34,128 nucleotides of DNA from the NCBI RefSeq assembly GCF_007692535.1, contig NZ_REBW01000112.1:1-34128 (forward strand). The letters are read 5' to 3'. Positions 14,002-22,632 of the stretch are shown here, in pieces (the stretch's first letter is position 1; every line of letters starts with the position of its first letter). This stretch comes from Thioalkalivibrio sp. GTDB taxonomy: Bacteria; Pseudomonadota; Gammaproteobacteria; Ectothiorhodospirales; Ectothiorhodospiraceae. The position numbers and the translations under genes are program-made. The notes under the pieces are model-generated. The model made no database searches. It saw only the letters and a program-made list of their open reading frames with translations, and was not told the origin of the DNA.

Positions 14002-14934
14002 ATGAACAGTCCGGCAGAACGCATGATTCGGCCTACCCTGATCCGTGTGGAGGAAACCCTGAACCGCATCCTCCTGGGCAAGCCGGAAGCTGTACGGCTG
14101 GCTCTCGTCTGTCTGCTCGCCAACGGACACCTGTTGATCGAGGATTTGCCGGGGGTGGGCAAGACCACCCTCGCCCACGCCCTCGCACAGGTACTGGGCC
14201 TGGACTACCGGCGCATCCAGTTTACCAGCGATCTCCTGCCCGGGGACGTCGTGGGTGTCTCGGTCTTCGAGCAGGCCCGTGCCCGGTTCGAGTTCCACCC
14301 TGGACCGATCTTCGCGCAGGTCCTGCTGGCCGACGAAGTCAACCGTGCTCCGCCGAAGACCCAGAGTGCGCTGCTCGAAGCCATGCAGGAGCATCAGGTG
14401 AGTGTCGATGGACGCACCTACGATCTCCCCAAGCCGTTTTTCGTGATCGCGACCCAGAATCCGGCCGAGCAGGTCGGCACGCATCCCCTCCCGGAGTCGC
14501 AACTCGACCGCTTCCTGATGTGCATCGAGTTGGGATTCCCGGACAGCGCCGCAGAGCGGGCATTGCTGGAAGGCTCCGGCAGGGGTGATGCCACCACTCC
14601 GCTGGCGGCCGAGGCCGGACCCGAGGACCTGATGGCCTGGCAGCGCGAAGTGTCGGCCGTCAGTGCGCGCCCCGCGCTGCTCGACTATGTGCAGGCGCTG
14701 TTGCGCGGCAGCCGCGACCCGGCGCTGTTTCGCAGCGGACTGTCACCGCGGGCGGGACTCGGCCTGCTCCAGGCGGCGCGCGCCTACGCCCTGATCGACG
14801 GCCGGGGCTTCGTGACGCCGGACGATGTACGCGCGGTCCTGCCCTCCGTCGCCATCCACCGTGTCGCTTCGCGTGAGTCGCAGCCCGGCGCGGCCACCAT
14901 TGCCCGGCTGCTGGAATGCGCTCCGGCAAATTGA
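14002..14934 (+). CDS. MoxR-family AAA+ ATPase
   Basis: This 310-aa MoxR ATPase is a chaperone-like AAA+ protein usually encoded with DUF58 and transglutaminase or VWA proteins. Walker A is LPGVGKTT (49-56), Walker B VLLADEVNRAPPK (Asp111, Glu112), sensor-1 VIATQNP, and the arginine-finger region SQLDRFLM; the C-terminal lid holds LSPRAGLGLLQAARA. The ATG at 14002 has AAGGA 6-10 bp upstream. Longer upstream readings in this frame lack a start signal and run over the promoter. It overlaps the DUF58 gene by 19 bp. The partner whose assembly it helps is not evident from the sequence. Confidence 0.93.
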   Translation: MNSPAERMIRPTLIRVEETLNRILLGKPEAVRLALVCLLANGHLLIEDLPGVGKTTLAHALAQVLGLDYRRIQFTSDLLPGDVVGVSVFEQARARFEFHPGPIFAQVLLADEVNRAPPKTQSALLEAMQEHQVSVDGRTYDLPKPFFVIATQNPAEQVGTHPLPESQLDRFLMCIELGFPDSAAERALLEGSGRGDATTPLAAEAGPEDLMAWQREVSAVSARPALLDYVQALLRGSRDPALFRSGLSPRAGLGLLQAARAYALIDGRGFVTPDDVRAVLPSVAIHRVASRESQPGAATIARLLECAPAN

Positions 14935-15935
14935 ACCTGGCTCGCGATCACGGCCTGCGCGCCCGGTGGGGGCGGCTGCGCGAGGACTTCGTGCGCTGGG
15001 TGACGCGACGGCACCAGACCGACGGACGGCGCGCGCGGGTGACCCGCGACCGTGTCTACATCCTGCCGACCCGCCAGGGGTACATGCTGCTTCTGATCCT
15101 GCTGGTGATGCTCCTGGGTTCGATCAACTATTCGAACAACATGGCCTTCCTGCTGACCTTTCTGATCGTCGGAATCGGGCACAACGCGATGTGGTACACG
15201 CACCGCAACCTGCTCGGACTGAAGGTCACCGTCCTACCGGTGAAACCGGCGTTCGCCGGTGCCCCCCCGGTGCTGGCATTGCGCCTCGAAGAGCCGGATG
15301 GCAGACCGCGCGAGGCGCTGCGCCTGGCAGCGGGGGGACGGGAAAGTCCACCAGCCTTCCTGGAGCCGGGGGCATCGGTGGATGTCGCGATTGCGCTGGA
15401 GGCGCGCCCGCGTGGAATCTACCGCCTGCCCCGCCAGCGCCTCTCCACCCGCTATCCGCTGGGCCTGCTGGAGGCCTGGACCTGGCTCACCCTCGACACC
15501 GAGGTCGTGGTCTACCCGGTGCCCATCCCGGCGGATGCCATGCAGGCTGCCGCAACGGACGGTGATGGCGAAGAGACGACTGTACCCGCTGCCAGGGACG
15601 CCCTCCCGGATGAGATCCGGGACTATCGGCCGGGAGACTCCCCCAACCGGATCGCATGGAAGGCCGTCGCCCGCAGTGGCCGCCTGTTCGTGCGGGATTC
15701 CGCCGGCGGTGAGGCTGCACCGACATGGCTGGACTGGGACGCTGTGCCCGGTGCTGACCCGGAATATCGCCTCTCGGTTCTCTGCCATCTGGTATTGGAA
15801 GCGAATGCCGCGGGCCAGCCCTTCGGGCTGCGGCTTCCCGGCCAACGGCTGGGGCCGGACGCCGGACCGGATCACCTGGGCCGCTGCCTGCGCGCGCTGG
15901 CCCTTTTCGGTCTCCCGGGACGCAACCCGGCGTGA
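14916..15935 (+). CDS. DUF58 domain protein
   Basis: This is a 339-aa membrane-anchored protein. After a basic N-terminus (about 50 aa) come two adjacent transmembrane helices (residues 57-90, YMLLLILLVMLLGSINYSNN and AFLLTFLIVGIG). A large soluble part follows, with the DUF58 signature LPDEIRDYRPGDSPNRIAWKAVARSGRLFVRD split around residues 227-265. DUF58 has a VWA-like fold and typically accompanies MoxR ATPases. Its reading frame begins inside the end of moxR and its stop overlaps the next start (TGATG), so the three genes form one translationally linked operon. The family assignment is firm; the molecular role is unknown. Confidence 0.9.
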   Translation: MRSGKLNLARDHGLRARWGRLREDFVRWVTRRHQTDGRRARVTRDRVYILPTRQGYMLLLILLVMLLGSINYSNNMAFLLTFLIVGIGHNAMWYTHRNLLGLKVTVLPVKPAFAGAPPVLALRLEEPDGRPREALRLAAGGRESPPAFLEPGASVDVAIALEARPRGIYRLPRQRLSTRYPLGLLEAWTWLTLDTEVVVYPVPIPADAMQAAATDGDGEETTVPAARDALPDEIRDYRPGDSPNRIAWKAVARSGRLFVRDSAGGEAAPTWLDWDAVPGADPEYRLSVLCHLVLEANAAGQPFGLRLPGQRLGPDAGPDHLGRCLRALALFGLPGRNPA

Positions 15936-17926
15936 TGGCATTGCTCACACGGACCCCGGCGCACCCTCCCGAACTGCTCGGTCTGTGGCTGCTGCTGGCC
16001 GCGGTACCCGTTGCGGCCCTGCCCCACGCCTGGGAACAGCCGCCCTGGGTCTTCGCGGTCCTGCTGGCGGCATGGCTGTGGCGTGTCATGATCCACGCCG
16101 CCAATACCCAGCTGCCCCCGCGCTGGGTGATGGTCCTGCTGGTCCTGGCGGGCGGTGGGCTGACGTTTGCCGAGTTCGGCACGGTCTTCGGGCAGCAGGC
16201 CGGCACCGCCCTGCTGCTGGTGATGGTCGCGCTGAAGCTCCTGGAAATTCGCTCGCAGCGTGACATCGTGGTGTCCCTGTTCCTGGCCTATTTCGTCGTG
16301 GTCACCACCTATTTCTTCAACCAGTCGATCCTGATCGCCGCGTATTCCCTGCTCTCCGCCTGGCTGATCACCGCCGCACTCATCCAGGTGCACAGCGGCC
16401 GGGTGCTGCCGCTCGCGCGGCTCGCGCGGTCGTCGGGCCTGATGATGGTGCACGCATTGCCGATCATGCTGATTCTGTTCCTGGTCTTCCCACGCATCCC
16501 CGGGCCGATCTGGGGCAGTCCCCACGAGGACCCGGTCGGACAGACCGGCCTGTCCGATCGCCTGGAATTCGGCGACATCGCGCAGTTGCTGGAAAACGAG
16601 GCCACCGCCCTGCGGGTCCGCTTCGAGGGCCCTGTCCCGCCCTCGAGTCAGCAGTACTGGCGCGCGCTGGTCATGAGCGATTTCGACGGCCGCGGCTGGC
16701 GGGTCGACCGCGGACGCCCGGAAGTGCCCGCAGACGGCGACGGCCCGGGCGACATCGCATATACCGCGACGCTGGAACCCACCCGCGCACACTACCTGCC
16801 CGTACTGGATTTTCCCGTCGGGATTCCCGATCAGGGCCGCCTCCTCGACAATCTGCAGGTGCTGACGTCCAGGCGGGTCGACAGCCGGCTGCAGTACTCG
16901 GGCCGCGCCCGCCTGGACGCCCCCCCGGCATGGCCGCTGTCTGCGGAGGAGCGGACCCGGGCGCTCGCGCTTCCCGCCGCGGCCGCGCCTCGGGCGCGGG
17001 TCCAGGCGGGGCTCTGGCGCGCCGCCCACGGCGACGACGATACGGCCATTGTCCAGGAGGCGCTGCGGCTCTTTGCCGGGGAACCCTTCCGTTACACCCT
17101 GCGCCCGCCCCTGCTGCGGGGTGACCGCACCGATGCATTCCTGTTCGAGTCGCGGGCCGGCTATTGTGAGCACTACGCCTCCACCTTTGCCGTACTGATG
17201 CGCGCCGCGGGCATACCCGCGCGCGTGATCACCGGCTACCAGGGCGGACAATGGATGGATGCCGGCAACTACCTGCGCCTGCGCCAGGCCGATGCGCATG
17301 CCTGGACCGAGGTCTGGCTGGAGGACCGGGGCTGGGTCCGGGTCGACCCCACCGCCGCGATCGCCCCGGAGCGCATCGAGACCGGCCTGAGCGGGTGGTT
17401 CGGCGAGGACATCGATGCGCCGGCATTCCTGCGCCGTTCCGGCCTGCCCTGGACGGTGCAGTGGCGCCTGCGGATATCGGACTGGCACGACGTCGCCACT
17501 TTCCGTTGGGAGAGCCTGGTCCTGGCCTTCGACCCGGAACGCCAGCGCGAATTGTTCGCACGCTTCGGGCTCGATGCCACCGACTGGCGCAGTGTCCTGA
17601 TCGCGCTGGCCGTCTCCCTGGGCGGCCTGGGCGTGCTGGCGGGGTTGATCGCGCTCTTGCGCCGCCCTCGGGACCGCCGGGATCCGGCACAGCGGGCGTT
17701 GGACCGGCTTTCACGACGGCTGCGCCGCCACGGCCTGGCGCGTGAACCCCACGAGACCGCCGCGGCCTACGCCACCCGTGTCCGTGACGCTCGTCCCGAA
17801 TTGGCCGGCCCGCTGGCGGACTTCGCGCAGGCCTACACGCACCTGCGCTATGCCGACCTCGATGCGCAGGAGCGGGAGCAATTTCAGCGCCAGCTGTGGC
17901 GTGCCCTGGGCGAAGCGAAGGGCTGA
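15935..17926 (+). CDS. TgpA-like membrane transglutaminase (DUF3488 / TGc / DUF4129)
   Basis: This is a 663-aa inner-membrane protein. Residues 1-190 carry several membrane helices (DUF3488 region, with LLVMVALKLLEIRSQRDIVV). A periplasmic transglutaminase-like domain follows with the catalytic triad Cys411 (GYCEHYAS), His455 (DAHAWTEV) and Asp471 (VRVDPTAA). One more helix lies near residues 548-570, and a C-terminal cytoplasmic DUF4129-type tail (about 580-663) holds HETAAAYATRVRD. TgpA of Pseudomonas aeruginosa is essential and encoded in the same three-gene order. Either ATG 15935 or GTG 15932 can start; ATG forms TGATG with the DUF58 stop. The natural substrate is unknown. Confidence 0.92.
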   Translation: MALLTRTPAHPPELLGLWLLLAAVPVAALPHAWEQPPWVFAVLLAAWLWRVMIHAANTQLPPRWVMVLLVLAGGGLTFAEFGTVFGQQAGTALLLVMVALKLLEIRSQRDIVVSLFLAYFVVVTTYFFNQSILIAAYSLLSAWLITAALIQVHSGRVLPLARLARSSGLMMVHALPIMLILFLVFPRIPGPIWGSPHEDPVGQTGLSDRLEFGDIAQLLENEATALRVRFEGPVPPSSQQYWRALVMSDFDGRGWRVDRGRPEVPADGDGPGDIAYTATLEPTRAHYLPVLDFPVGIPDQGRLLDNLQVLTSRRVDSRLQYSGRARLDAPPAWPLSAEERTRALALPAAAAPRARVQAGLWRAAHGDDDTAIVQEALRLFAGEPFRYTLRPPLLRGDRTDAFLFESRAGYCEHYASTFAVLMRAAGIPARVITGYQGGQWMDAGNYLRLRQADAHAWTEVWLEDRGWVRVDPTAAIAPERIETGLSGWFGEDIDAPAFLRRSGLPWTVQWRLRISDWHDVATFRWESLVLAFDPERQRELFARFGLDATDWRSVLIALAVSLGGLGVLAGLIALLRRPRDRRDPAQRALDRLSRRLRRHGLAREPHETAAAYATRVRDARPELAGPLADFAQAYTHLRYADLDAQEREQFQRQLWRALGEAKG

Positions 17927-17961
17927 CGCGCGGCACCCAGGAGGGTGAAAACGGAAACGCC

Positions 17962-18046
17962 TATGGAGTGCGGCGGCTCGCCGCCGCTGTGGGTAGCTGG
18001 GTGATTCCCGGCGCCCCATAGCGGGAGCAAGCTCCCGCACTCCATA
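17962..18046. repeat. REP-like palindromic unit (paired hairpins)
   Basis: TATGGAGTGCGG (17962-17973) is the exact reverse complement of CCGCACTCCATA (18035-18046). Inside lie two shorter hairpins, CGGCGGC/GCCGCCG (17971-17986) and GCGGGAGC/GCTCCCGC (18021-18038). The arrangement looks like a BIME or MITE-like element. The full 17927-18228 gap is non-coding and contains this unit, a related degenerate copy at 18111-18136 and the iscR terminator. Confidence 0.6.
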
Positions 18047-18110
18047 TGGCTGCTGGGCGTAGTAATGGGCTTCCGCAATTCTGATTCGTCGCTGCACGAG
18101 CGTCCGCCCC

Positions 18111-18136
18111 TATGGAATGCGGCGTCAAGCCGCCGC
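18111..18136. repeat. Degenerate copy of the TATGGA(G/A)TGCGG repeat
   Basis: TATGGAATGCGGCGTCAAGCCGCCGC shares the TATGGA-TGCGG head of the 17962 unit with one base change, followed by a short GCGGC/GCCGC hairpin. Flanking it, AGGGCGAAAACAGATACGCC (18155-18174) matches AGGGTGAAAACGGAAACGCC (17942-17961) at 17 of 20 positions. The repeated block is therefore larger than the palindromes alone. Confidence 0.5.
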
Positions 18137-18166
18137 GTTTCATGCCGGACCAGCAGGGCGAAAACA

Positions 18167-18194
18167 GATACGCCGGGCATGAGCCCGGCGTATC
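18167..18194 (-). terminator. Terminator of iscR, 12-bp perfect stem
   Basis: GATACGCCGGGC (18167-18178) and GCCCGGCGTATC (18183-18194) pair perfectly around a 4-nt loop. Read on the minus strand the hairpin comes 34 bp after the iscR stop and is followed by TGTTTTC. It also faces the convergent tgpA transcript. Confidence 0.65.
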
Positions 18195-18228
18195 GTGACA
18201 GCAAACCGTGGACGGACTGCCGATGCGG

Positions 18229-18705
18229 TCAGGCGGCGTCGTGACGGAAGATGAAGTGATGCCGCGCCCGGCGCTCGTCCTGGCGTCGCGCAACCTTCTG
18301 CACCTCCGGCCGGTTTGCGAACTGGGCGAGCGTGATGCCATCGAGGAAGTCGTACAGTTGCTGGCTCAGATCATCCCACAACTCGTGCGTCAGGCAGCGT
18401 TCTCCCTGCTGACAGTCCTTCTGCCCCTTGCACCGGGTAACGTCTACGGACTCATCGACCGCCATGATGATGTTGGCGATGCTGATCTGGTCCGCCCGCT
18501 TGGCGAGTCGGTAGCCACCACCCGGGCCACGTACGCCCTCCACCAGGCTCGCCTTGCGCAGCTTGGCGAACAGCTGCTCAAGGTAGGACAGGGAGATGCC
18601 CTGACACTGGGAGATGTCGGCCAGGGTGACGGGACCGATGCGGTCGTGGATGGCCAGGTCCATCATGGCGGTGACCGCGTAGCGGCCTTTGGTTGACAAC
18701 TTCAT
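18229..18705 (-). CDS. iscR: Fe-S cluster-sensing Rrf2 regulator IscR
   Basis: IscR is a [2Fe-2S]-sensing repressor/activator of iron-sulfur biogenesis genes. The 158-aa protein starts [18 protein letters not shown], with the Rrf2 winged helix over residues 1-80. The cluster ligands fall at Cys92, Cys98, Cys104 and His107 ([20 protein letters not shown]), the same numbers as in E. coli IscR. The ATG at 18705 is preferred to 18711 because GGAGG then sits 8-9 bp upstream. No iscS, iscU or iscA follows: downstream lie the terminator, the repeats and convergent tgpA. So iscR is monocistronic here, an arrangement that differs from the usual iscRSUA operon. Confidence 0.92.
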   Translation of the reverse strand: MKLSTKGRYAVTAMMDLAIHDRIGPVTLADISQCQGISLSYLEQLFAKLRKASLVEGVRGPGGGYRLAKRADQISIANIIMAVDESVDVTRCKGQKDCQQGERCLTHELWDDLSQQLYDFLDGITLAQFANRPEVQKVARRQDERRARHHFIFRHDAA

Positions 18706-18836
18706 ATACATCGCCTCCGGGCATTGCTGCTATGGATGTGTAAGGCCTTCCGTTTCGGCTCGTGCTTCCATTCCGTTTTCTTGACCATCCCACTCAGGAA
18801 TAATTCCATCATTCTGACAGGCTAATGACGAAAGCC

Positions 18837-18868
18837 CCTACCTATTGTAGGTCCTATTCTCGGGTCAA
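18837..18868 (-). promoter_or_regulatory. Palindrome and TTGACC box upstream of iscR, candidate operator/promoter
   Basis: ACCTATTGTAGGT (18840-18852) is a perfect 5-bp inverted repeat with a 3-nt centre. On the minus strand, TTGACC (18868-18863) lies 10 bp upstream of it. A good -10 at standard spacing is not evident. The site is about 135 bp upstream of the iscR ATG, in a 239-bp gap (18706-18944) that holds no gene, and could be an autoregulatory IscR site. It does not match the E. coli type 1 or type 2 consensus closely. Confidence 0.35.
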
Positions 18869-18944
18869 TCGAGCGCGAAGCAGGGGGTCGTGTCTCCTCC
18901 GCGCGTGGGACGAGCGGCACGCGTCCGCGTGAGCACGCCAAGCC

Positions 18945-19508
18945 TCAGGGCACGCGCTCGAGGATCACGACCAGCGAATGGAGGGGCACCTGGGGAAACA
19001 ACCCGATCAGGTCCTGATTGCGCATTCGGATGCAGCCATGCGATGCGGGCGAACCGATCCGCCCCTCCTCGTCGGTGCCGTGGATGTAAATGTACCGGGC
19101 GAAGCTGTCGACATCCCCGCCCCGGTTGATGCCAGGTTCCAGGCCCTCCAGCCAGAGAATGCGCGAGGTGATTCGGTCGCCCGTACCAAGTGCAGCGGGG
19201 TCGGTCAGGATCTCCGCGATTGCGCCGGTGTCGCTCCGACCGCGGAAGATGGCCCCGGCAGGCGCCGCATCGCCGATCCGCTGCGCGACCCAATGCAGGC
19301 CGCGAGGCGTCTGCAGGCTTCCGTCGCGGTTGCCGATACCGCGGGCCGACGTGGACACCTGGAAGACCTGAGGCACCCGCCCAGCCTCGCAGACGTAGAG
19401 TCGCTGCCTGTCCGCGCACACGATCAGCACCGGCCGGCCCCAGCCCTGCGGTTCGCGGACCAGGGCATCGGCGACGACTGCGTCCAGCCATTCAGGCGGC
19501 TCTACCAT
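18945..19508 (-). CDS. L,D-transpeptidase (YkuD) family protein without signal peptide
   Basis: This 187-aa protein has a YkuD catalytic domain covering residues of about 26-185. The conserved pair is His143 (YIHGTDEEGR) and SHGCIRM with nucleophile Cys159, in the standard HX15SHGCIRM-type spacing. YkuD enzymes form 3-3 peptidoglycan cross-links or attach proteins to peptidoglycan in the periplasm. The N-terminus (MVEPPEWLDAVVADALVREP) is charged and has no hydrophobic signal, so export is unexplained. The upstream frame offers no obvious longer start. GGGGTG precedes the ATG. It lies between purF and iscR on the same strand with gaps on both sides, so it is probably its own unit. Confidence 0.87.
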   Translation of the reverse strand: MVEPPEWLDAVVADALVREPQGWGRPVLIVCADRQRLYVCEAGRVPQVFQVSTSARGIGNRDGSLQTPRGLHWVAQRIGDAAPAGAIFRGRSDTGAIAEILTDPAALGTGDRITSRILWLEGLEPGINRGGDVDSFARYIYIHGTDEEGRIGSPASHGCIRMRNQDLIGLFPQVPLHSLVVILERVP

Positions 19509-19578
19509 CCATCACCCCAAGATCCGCGGCTGCCCGCGGGACGTGGACACCCACCCCCCACAGTCCGCGGGACGGCCA

Positions 19579-21090
19579 CTACTTCTTGTTCGCCAGGTCC
19601 AGGACCTCGCCGGCCACGGGCTCCGCCTCGGGCATGCCCACATCGGCGCGCAGAGAGGCCAGGTAGTCCAGGTAGTCCGGCGCCAGCCCGGTCACGTACT
19701 CGCCGGTGAACACCGAGCAGTCGAATTTCTCGATGGAGCGGTTGCCCCGCTGCACCGCGGCGACGAGGTCGTCCAGGTCCTGATAGATCAACCGATCGGC
19801 GCCGATCGCGGCACAGACCGCATCCTCGTCGCGATCGTGGGCGATGAGTTCGCTGGCGGCGGGCATGTCGATGCCGTAAACGTTCGGGAATCGCACCGGC
19901 GGCGCCGCCGATGCAAAATAGACCTTGCGTGCGCCCGCTTCCCGCGCCATCAGCACGATCTCACGCGAGGTGGTTCCACGGACGATCGAATCGTCCACCA
20001 GCATCACGTTCTTGTCCCGGAACTCCAGCCCGATCGCGTTCAGCTTCTGCCGCACCGATTTTCGCCGCCGGGTCTGCCCCGGCATGATGAAAGTGCGGCC
20101 GATATACCGGTTCTTGATGAACCCCTCGCGGTACTTGATGCCGAGCTCGTGGGCCATCTCCAGGGCCACGGTACGCCCGGTATCGGGGATCGGCACGATG
20201 ACGTCGATGTCATGGTCCGGCCAGATGCGCCGGACCTTCTGCCCCAGCCGGGTGCCCATACGCATCCGCGCCCGGTGCACGAAGACGTTGTCGATCACCG
20301 AATCGGGGCGCGCGAAATAGACGTGCTCGAAGATGCAGGGGTTGAGCGTCGGATTGGGCGCACAGCTGCGCGTTGCGACCTCACCGTCCGGGGTGATGAA
20401 GATGCCCTCTCCGGGGGCCAGGTCACGCACGAGTTCGAAGCCCAGCGAATCCAGCGCCGCGCTCTCGGAGGCCACCATCCACTCCACGCCATCCCCGGTC
20501 TCCCGACGGCCGTAGACCAGCGGCCGGATACCGAACGGATCCCGGAACGCCACCAGCCCGCGCCCGGCGATCATGCCCACGACCGCATACGCACCCTGGG
20601 CGCGCTGGTGGACCCGGGCGATGGCGTTGAAGACGGACTCGGCGTTCAGGCCATTGTCCAGGAAGCGCAGCAGTTCCTGGGCGAAGACGTTGAGCAGGAT
20701 CTCCGAATCGGAGTCGGTATTGATGTGCCGGCGATCGGTCGCGAACAGGGCCTGCTTCAGCTCCCGCGCATTGATCAGGTTGCCGTTGTGACCCAGCGTG
20801 ATACCGAAGGGGGAGTTCACGTAAAACGGTTGCGCCTCGGCGGAACTCGAGGTTCCGGCAGTCGGATACCGTACATGCCCGATACCCATGTTGCCGATCA
20901 GACCCCGCATGTGCTGCGCGTGGAACACGTCCCGCACCAGACCGTTGTCCTTGCGCAGGTGGAGGCGCCCCTGTTCGTCGGAGGTCACGATACCGGCGGC
21001 ATCCTGTCCCCGATGCTGGAGCACCAGCATCGCGTCGTAGAGCAGCTGGTTCACCGCCGCGGTACCGACTACGCCGACAACTGCACACAT
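19579..21090 (-). CDS. purF: Amidophosphoribosyltransferase PurF
   Basis: PurF catalyses the first committed step of purine synthesis, turning PRPP and glutamine into phosphoribosylamine. The 503-aa protein begins MCAVVGVVG, and Cys2 becomes the N-terminal nucleophile of the class II glutaminase domain (about residues 2-235, with HNGNLIN). The C-terminal phosphoribosyltransferase domain has the PRPP loop [18 protein letters not shown] (about 360-377). Length matches the E. coli enzyme. TGGAG precedes the ATG, and cvpA ends 20 bp upstream, forming the well-known cvpA-purF pair. Purine-repressor control is possible, but I see no clear PurR site. Confidence 0.97.
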   Translation of the reverse strand: MCAVVGVVGTAAVNQLLYDAMLVLQHRGQDAAGIVTSDEQGRLHLRKDNGLVRDVFHAQHMRGLIGNMGIGHVRYPTAGTSSSAEAQPFYVNSPFGITLGHNGNLINARELKQALFATDRRHINTDSDSEILLNVFAQELLRFLDNGLNAESVFNAIARVHQRAQGAYAVVGMIAGRGLVAFRDPFGIRPLVYGRRETGDGVEWMVASESAALDSLGFELVRDLAPGEGIFITPDGEVATRSCAPNPTLNPCIFEHVYFARPDSVIDNVFVHRARMRMGTRLGQKVRRIWPDHDIDVIVPIPDTGRTVALEMAHELGIKYREGFIKNRYIGRTFIMPGQTRRRKSVRQKLNAIGLEFRDKNVMLVDDSIVRGTTSREIVLMAREAGARKVYFASAAPPVRFPNVYGIDMPAASELIAHDRDEDAVCAAIGADRLIYQDLDDLVAAVQRGNRSIEKFDCSVFTGEYVTGLAPDYLDYLASLRADVGMPEAEPVAGEVLDLANKK

Positions 21091-21110
21091 AGCAGAACTC
21101 CAGGAAGTCT

Positions 21111-21632
21111 CTAGCTGCCCTGTCCGGGATCGACTTCATCGGGAAGGTCGCGCAGACGTTCCTGGATCCCCTCCGGCAACAGGTCCAGCACCCAACCCAC
21201 GATACGTTCGAATTCCGGAACCAGCCGGCTCTCCTGCCACCAGGGCTCCTCGGGTATCAGCGTCAGCGAGGCGACGAAGACCAGAAGCGCCACGATCAGC
21301 ACCCCCCGCAGCAAGCCGAACACGACCCCCAGCGAGCGGTCGGTACCGCTCAGGCCGGTGCCCCGTACCAGGCGCGTGGCGATGATACCGGCAATGCCCC
21401 CCACGATCAGGACCAGGATGAACAGCACCGCGAACGCGATCCCCAGGCGCAGGGTTTCGTCGCTGACTGCGGCCGGCAGGTAGGCGGCGGCATCTCCGGA
21501 AAAGCGCACGCCCACCCAGATCGCCACGATCCAGGTCGCCAGCGAGAAGACCTCACGCACGAAACCGCGATAGAGGCTGAGCAGCCCCGAGAGGGCCACC
21601 AGCGCGATGAATACGAAGTCAATCCAGTTCAC
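21111..21632 (-). CDS. cvpA: CvpA family membrane protein
   Basis: This 173-aa inner-membrane protein with four predicted helices starts [20 protein letters not shown] after a GTG start codon (21632). It carries the family motif [19 protein letters not shown], then [12 protein letters not shown] and [19 protein letters not shown]. CvpA was first found through colicin V production and is now linked to envelope stress tolerance. It precedes purF by 20 bp, as in other gammaproteobacteria. The ribosome site is weak. The upstream gap 21633-21808 shows no gene, only promoter-like TATA fragments on the minus strand. Confidence 0.92.
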   Translation of the reverse strand: MNWIDFVFIALVALSGLLSLYRGFVREVFSLATWIVAIWVGVRFSGDAAAYLPAAVSDETLRLGIAFAVLFILVLIVGGIAGIIATRLVRGTGLSGTDRSLGVVFGLLRGVLIVALLVFVASLTLIPEEPWWQESRLVPEFERIVGWVLDLLPEGIQERLRDLPDEVDPGQGS

Positions 21633-21808
21633 GTCGTCCGACTCTCGTGTGCATGGCTGTCACTGTGCCCACCCGCCGCCTGTCCGCGCGCATTCCGCTG
21701 CGATCCGAGCGCGGCAGCCCGGGAGCGCGCTAGTCTACCCCAGACCCCGGGCATAGTATCGCCCAGCGGGCGGCCCATCGGTCGATGTCGCGCCGATTCC
21801 GAGGGCCA

Positions 21809-22414
21809 TCAGGGATGCGCGATCACAATTCCGGAGACGTCCATTCTGCGCTGCACCTCGTCCCGCAGACGCAACGCCTCGTCGCGCTGGGCCCGCGGAC
21901 CGACCTTCACGCGCCATACTCCGCGGCCATTCGCGCTGGCGCGCTCGACAAACGCCGGGAAGCCATCGGCGCGCAGCCGCTGCGCCTGCTCGCGCGCATT
22001 CTCCTCACGGCCGAAGCTGCCGACCTGCACAGCCCAGCCAACCGCATCGGGCCCAGGCTCGGTCGCCGCCGGTGTCCTGGGCCGGGAAGCCTCCGGTCCG
22101 GCGGCGCGGGCCGGCGCAGCAGGCACGGTATCCGCCGGGCGCTGCGCCTCTGGGGCGGGAACTGGCGCTGGCTCCGCGATCCGCACCTCGCCCCCATCCC
22201 GGCCCTCGTCGGCGCGCTGATCGATCGGCGCAGGCACTGGGGCGCTAGGCGTCTGCGGCACGGCGAATTCAGGCCGCTCGGGAACGGGTTGTTCAAGCCC
22301 CTGCATGGACTCGTAACCAGCGCCGTCGAACATCCAGGGAAGAACGAGAACGGCGACAAAGATCAGCACGATCGCGCCGACCATCCGGTACCGCAGGGGA
22401 GCTTCCATCGACAT
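21809..22414 (-). CDS. SPOR domain protein (DedD-like)
   Basis: This 201-aa bitopic inner-membrane protein has a short basic N-terminus and a transmembrane helix (about residues 10-28, MVGAIVLIFVAVLVLPWMF). A long Pro/Ala/Glu-rich periplasmic linker leads to a C-terminal SPOR domain (about 122-198, AVQVGSFGREENAREQAQRL ... WRVKVGP). SPOR domains bind denuded glycan at the septum; DedD is a divisome member. The gene order folC - SPOR gene - cvpA - purF is the usual dedD position. Starts at GTG 22420, ATG 22414 or ATG 22408 are all possible, with no decisive ribosome site. The 218-bp gap upstream to folC (22415-22632) shows no gene. Confidence 0.88.
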   Translation of the reverse strand: MSMEAPLRYRMVGAIVLIFVAVLVLPWMFDGAGYESMQGLEQPVPERPEFAVPQTPSAPVPAPIDQRADEGRDGGEVRIAEPAPVPAPEAQRPADTVPAAPARAAGPEASRPRTPAATEPGPDAVGWAVQVGSFGREENAREQAQRLRADGFPAFVERASANGRGVWRVKVGPRAQRDEALRLRDEVQRRMDVSGIVIAHP

Positions 22415-22632
22415 CGGCACTCAGTGGGTCCGGACCTGAGAAGACCGTGACACGCGCGCCCCGGCGGGGAGGGATCGGAACTTGATGGCTGAAGGTGAAA
22501 CGATCATCGGAGGCTGGCACCCAGTTTGCAGCGTCATTCGGCGCCCGACAGCCTATGCCGCCGGAGGGAGAGAGTATAACGATCCATCGAGAGTTTTTCC
22601 GCGCAGGCCCATGCAGGGAACACGGCGCCAGG

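Noticed and set aside
17942-18194. CRISPR array
   Set aside because: Repeats are few, diverged and palindromic in a nested way, with no regular spacers and no cas genes.
19543-21114. 523-codon plus-strand frame opposite purF
   Set aside because: Shadow of purF; no ribosome site and no domain.
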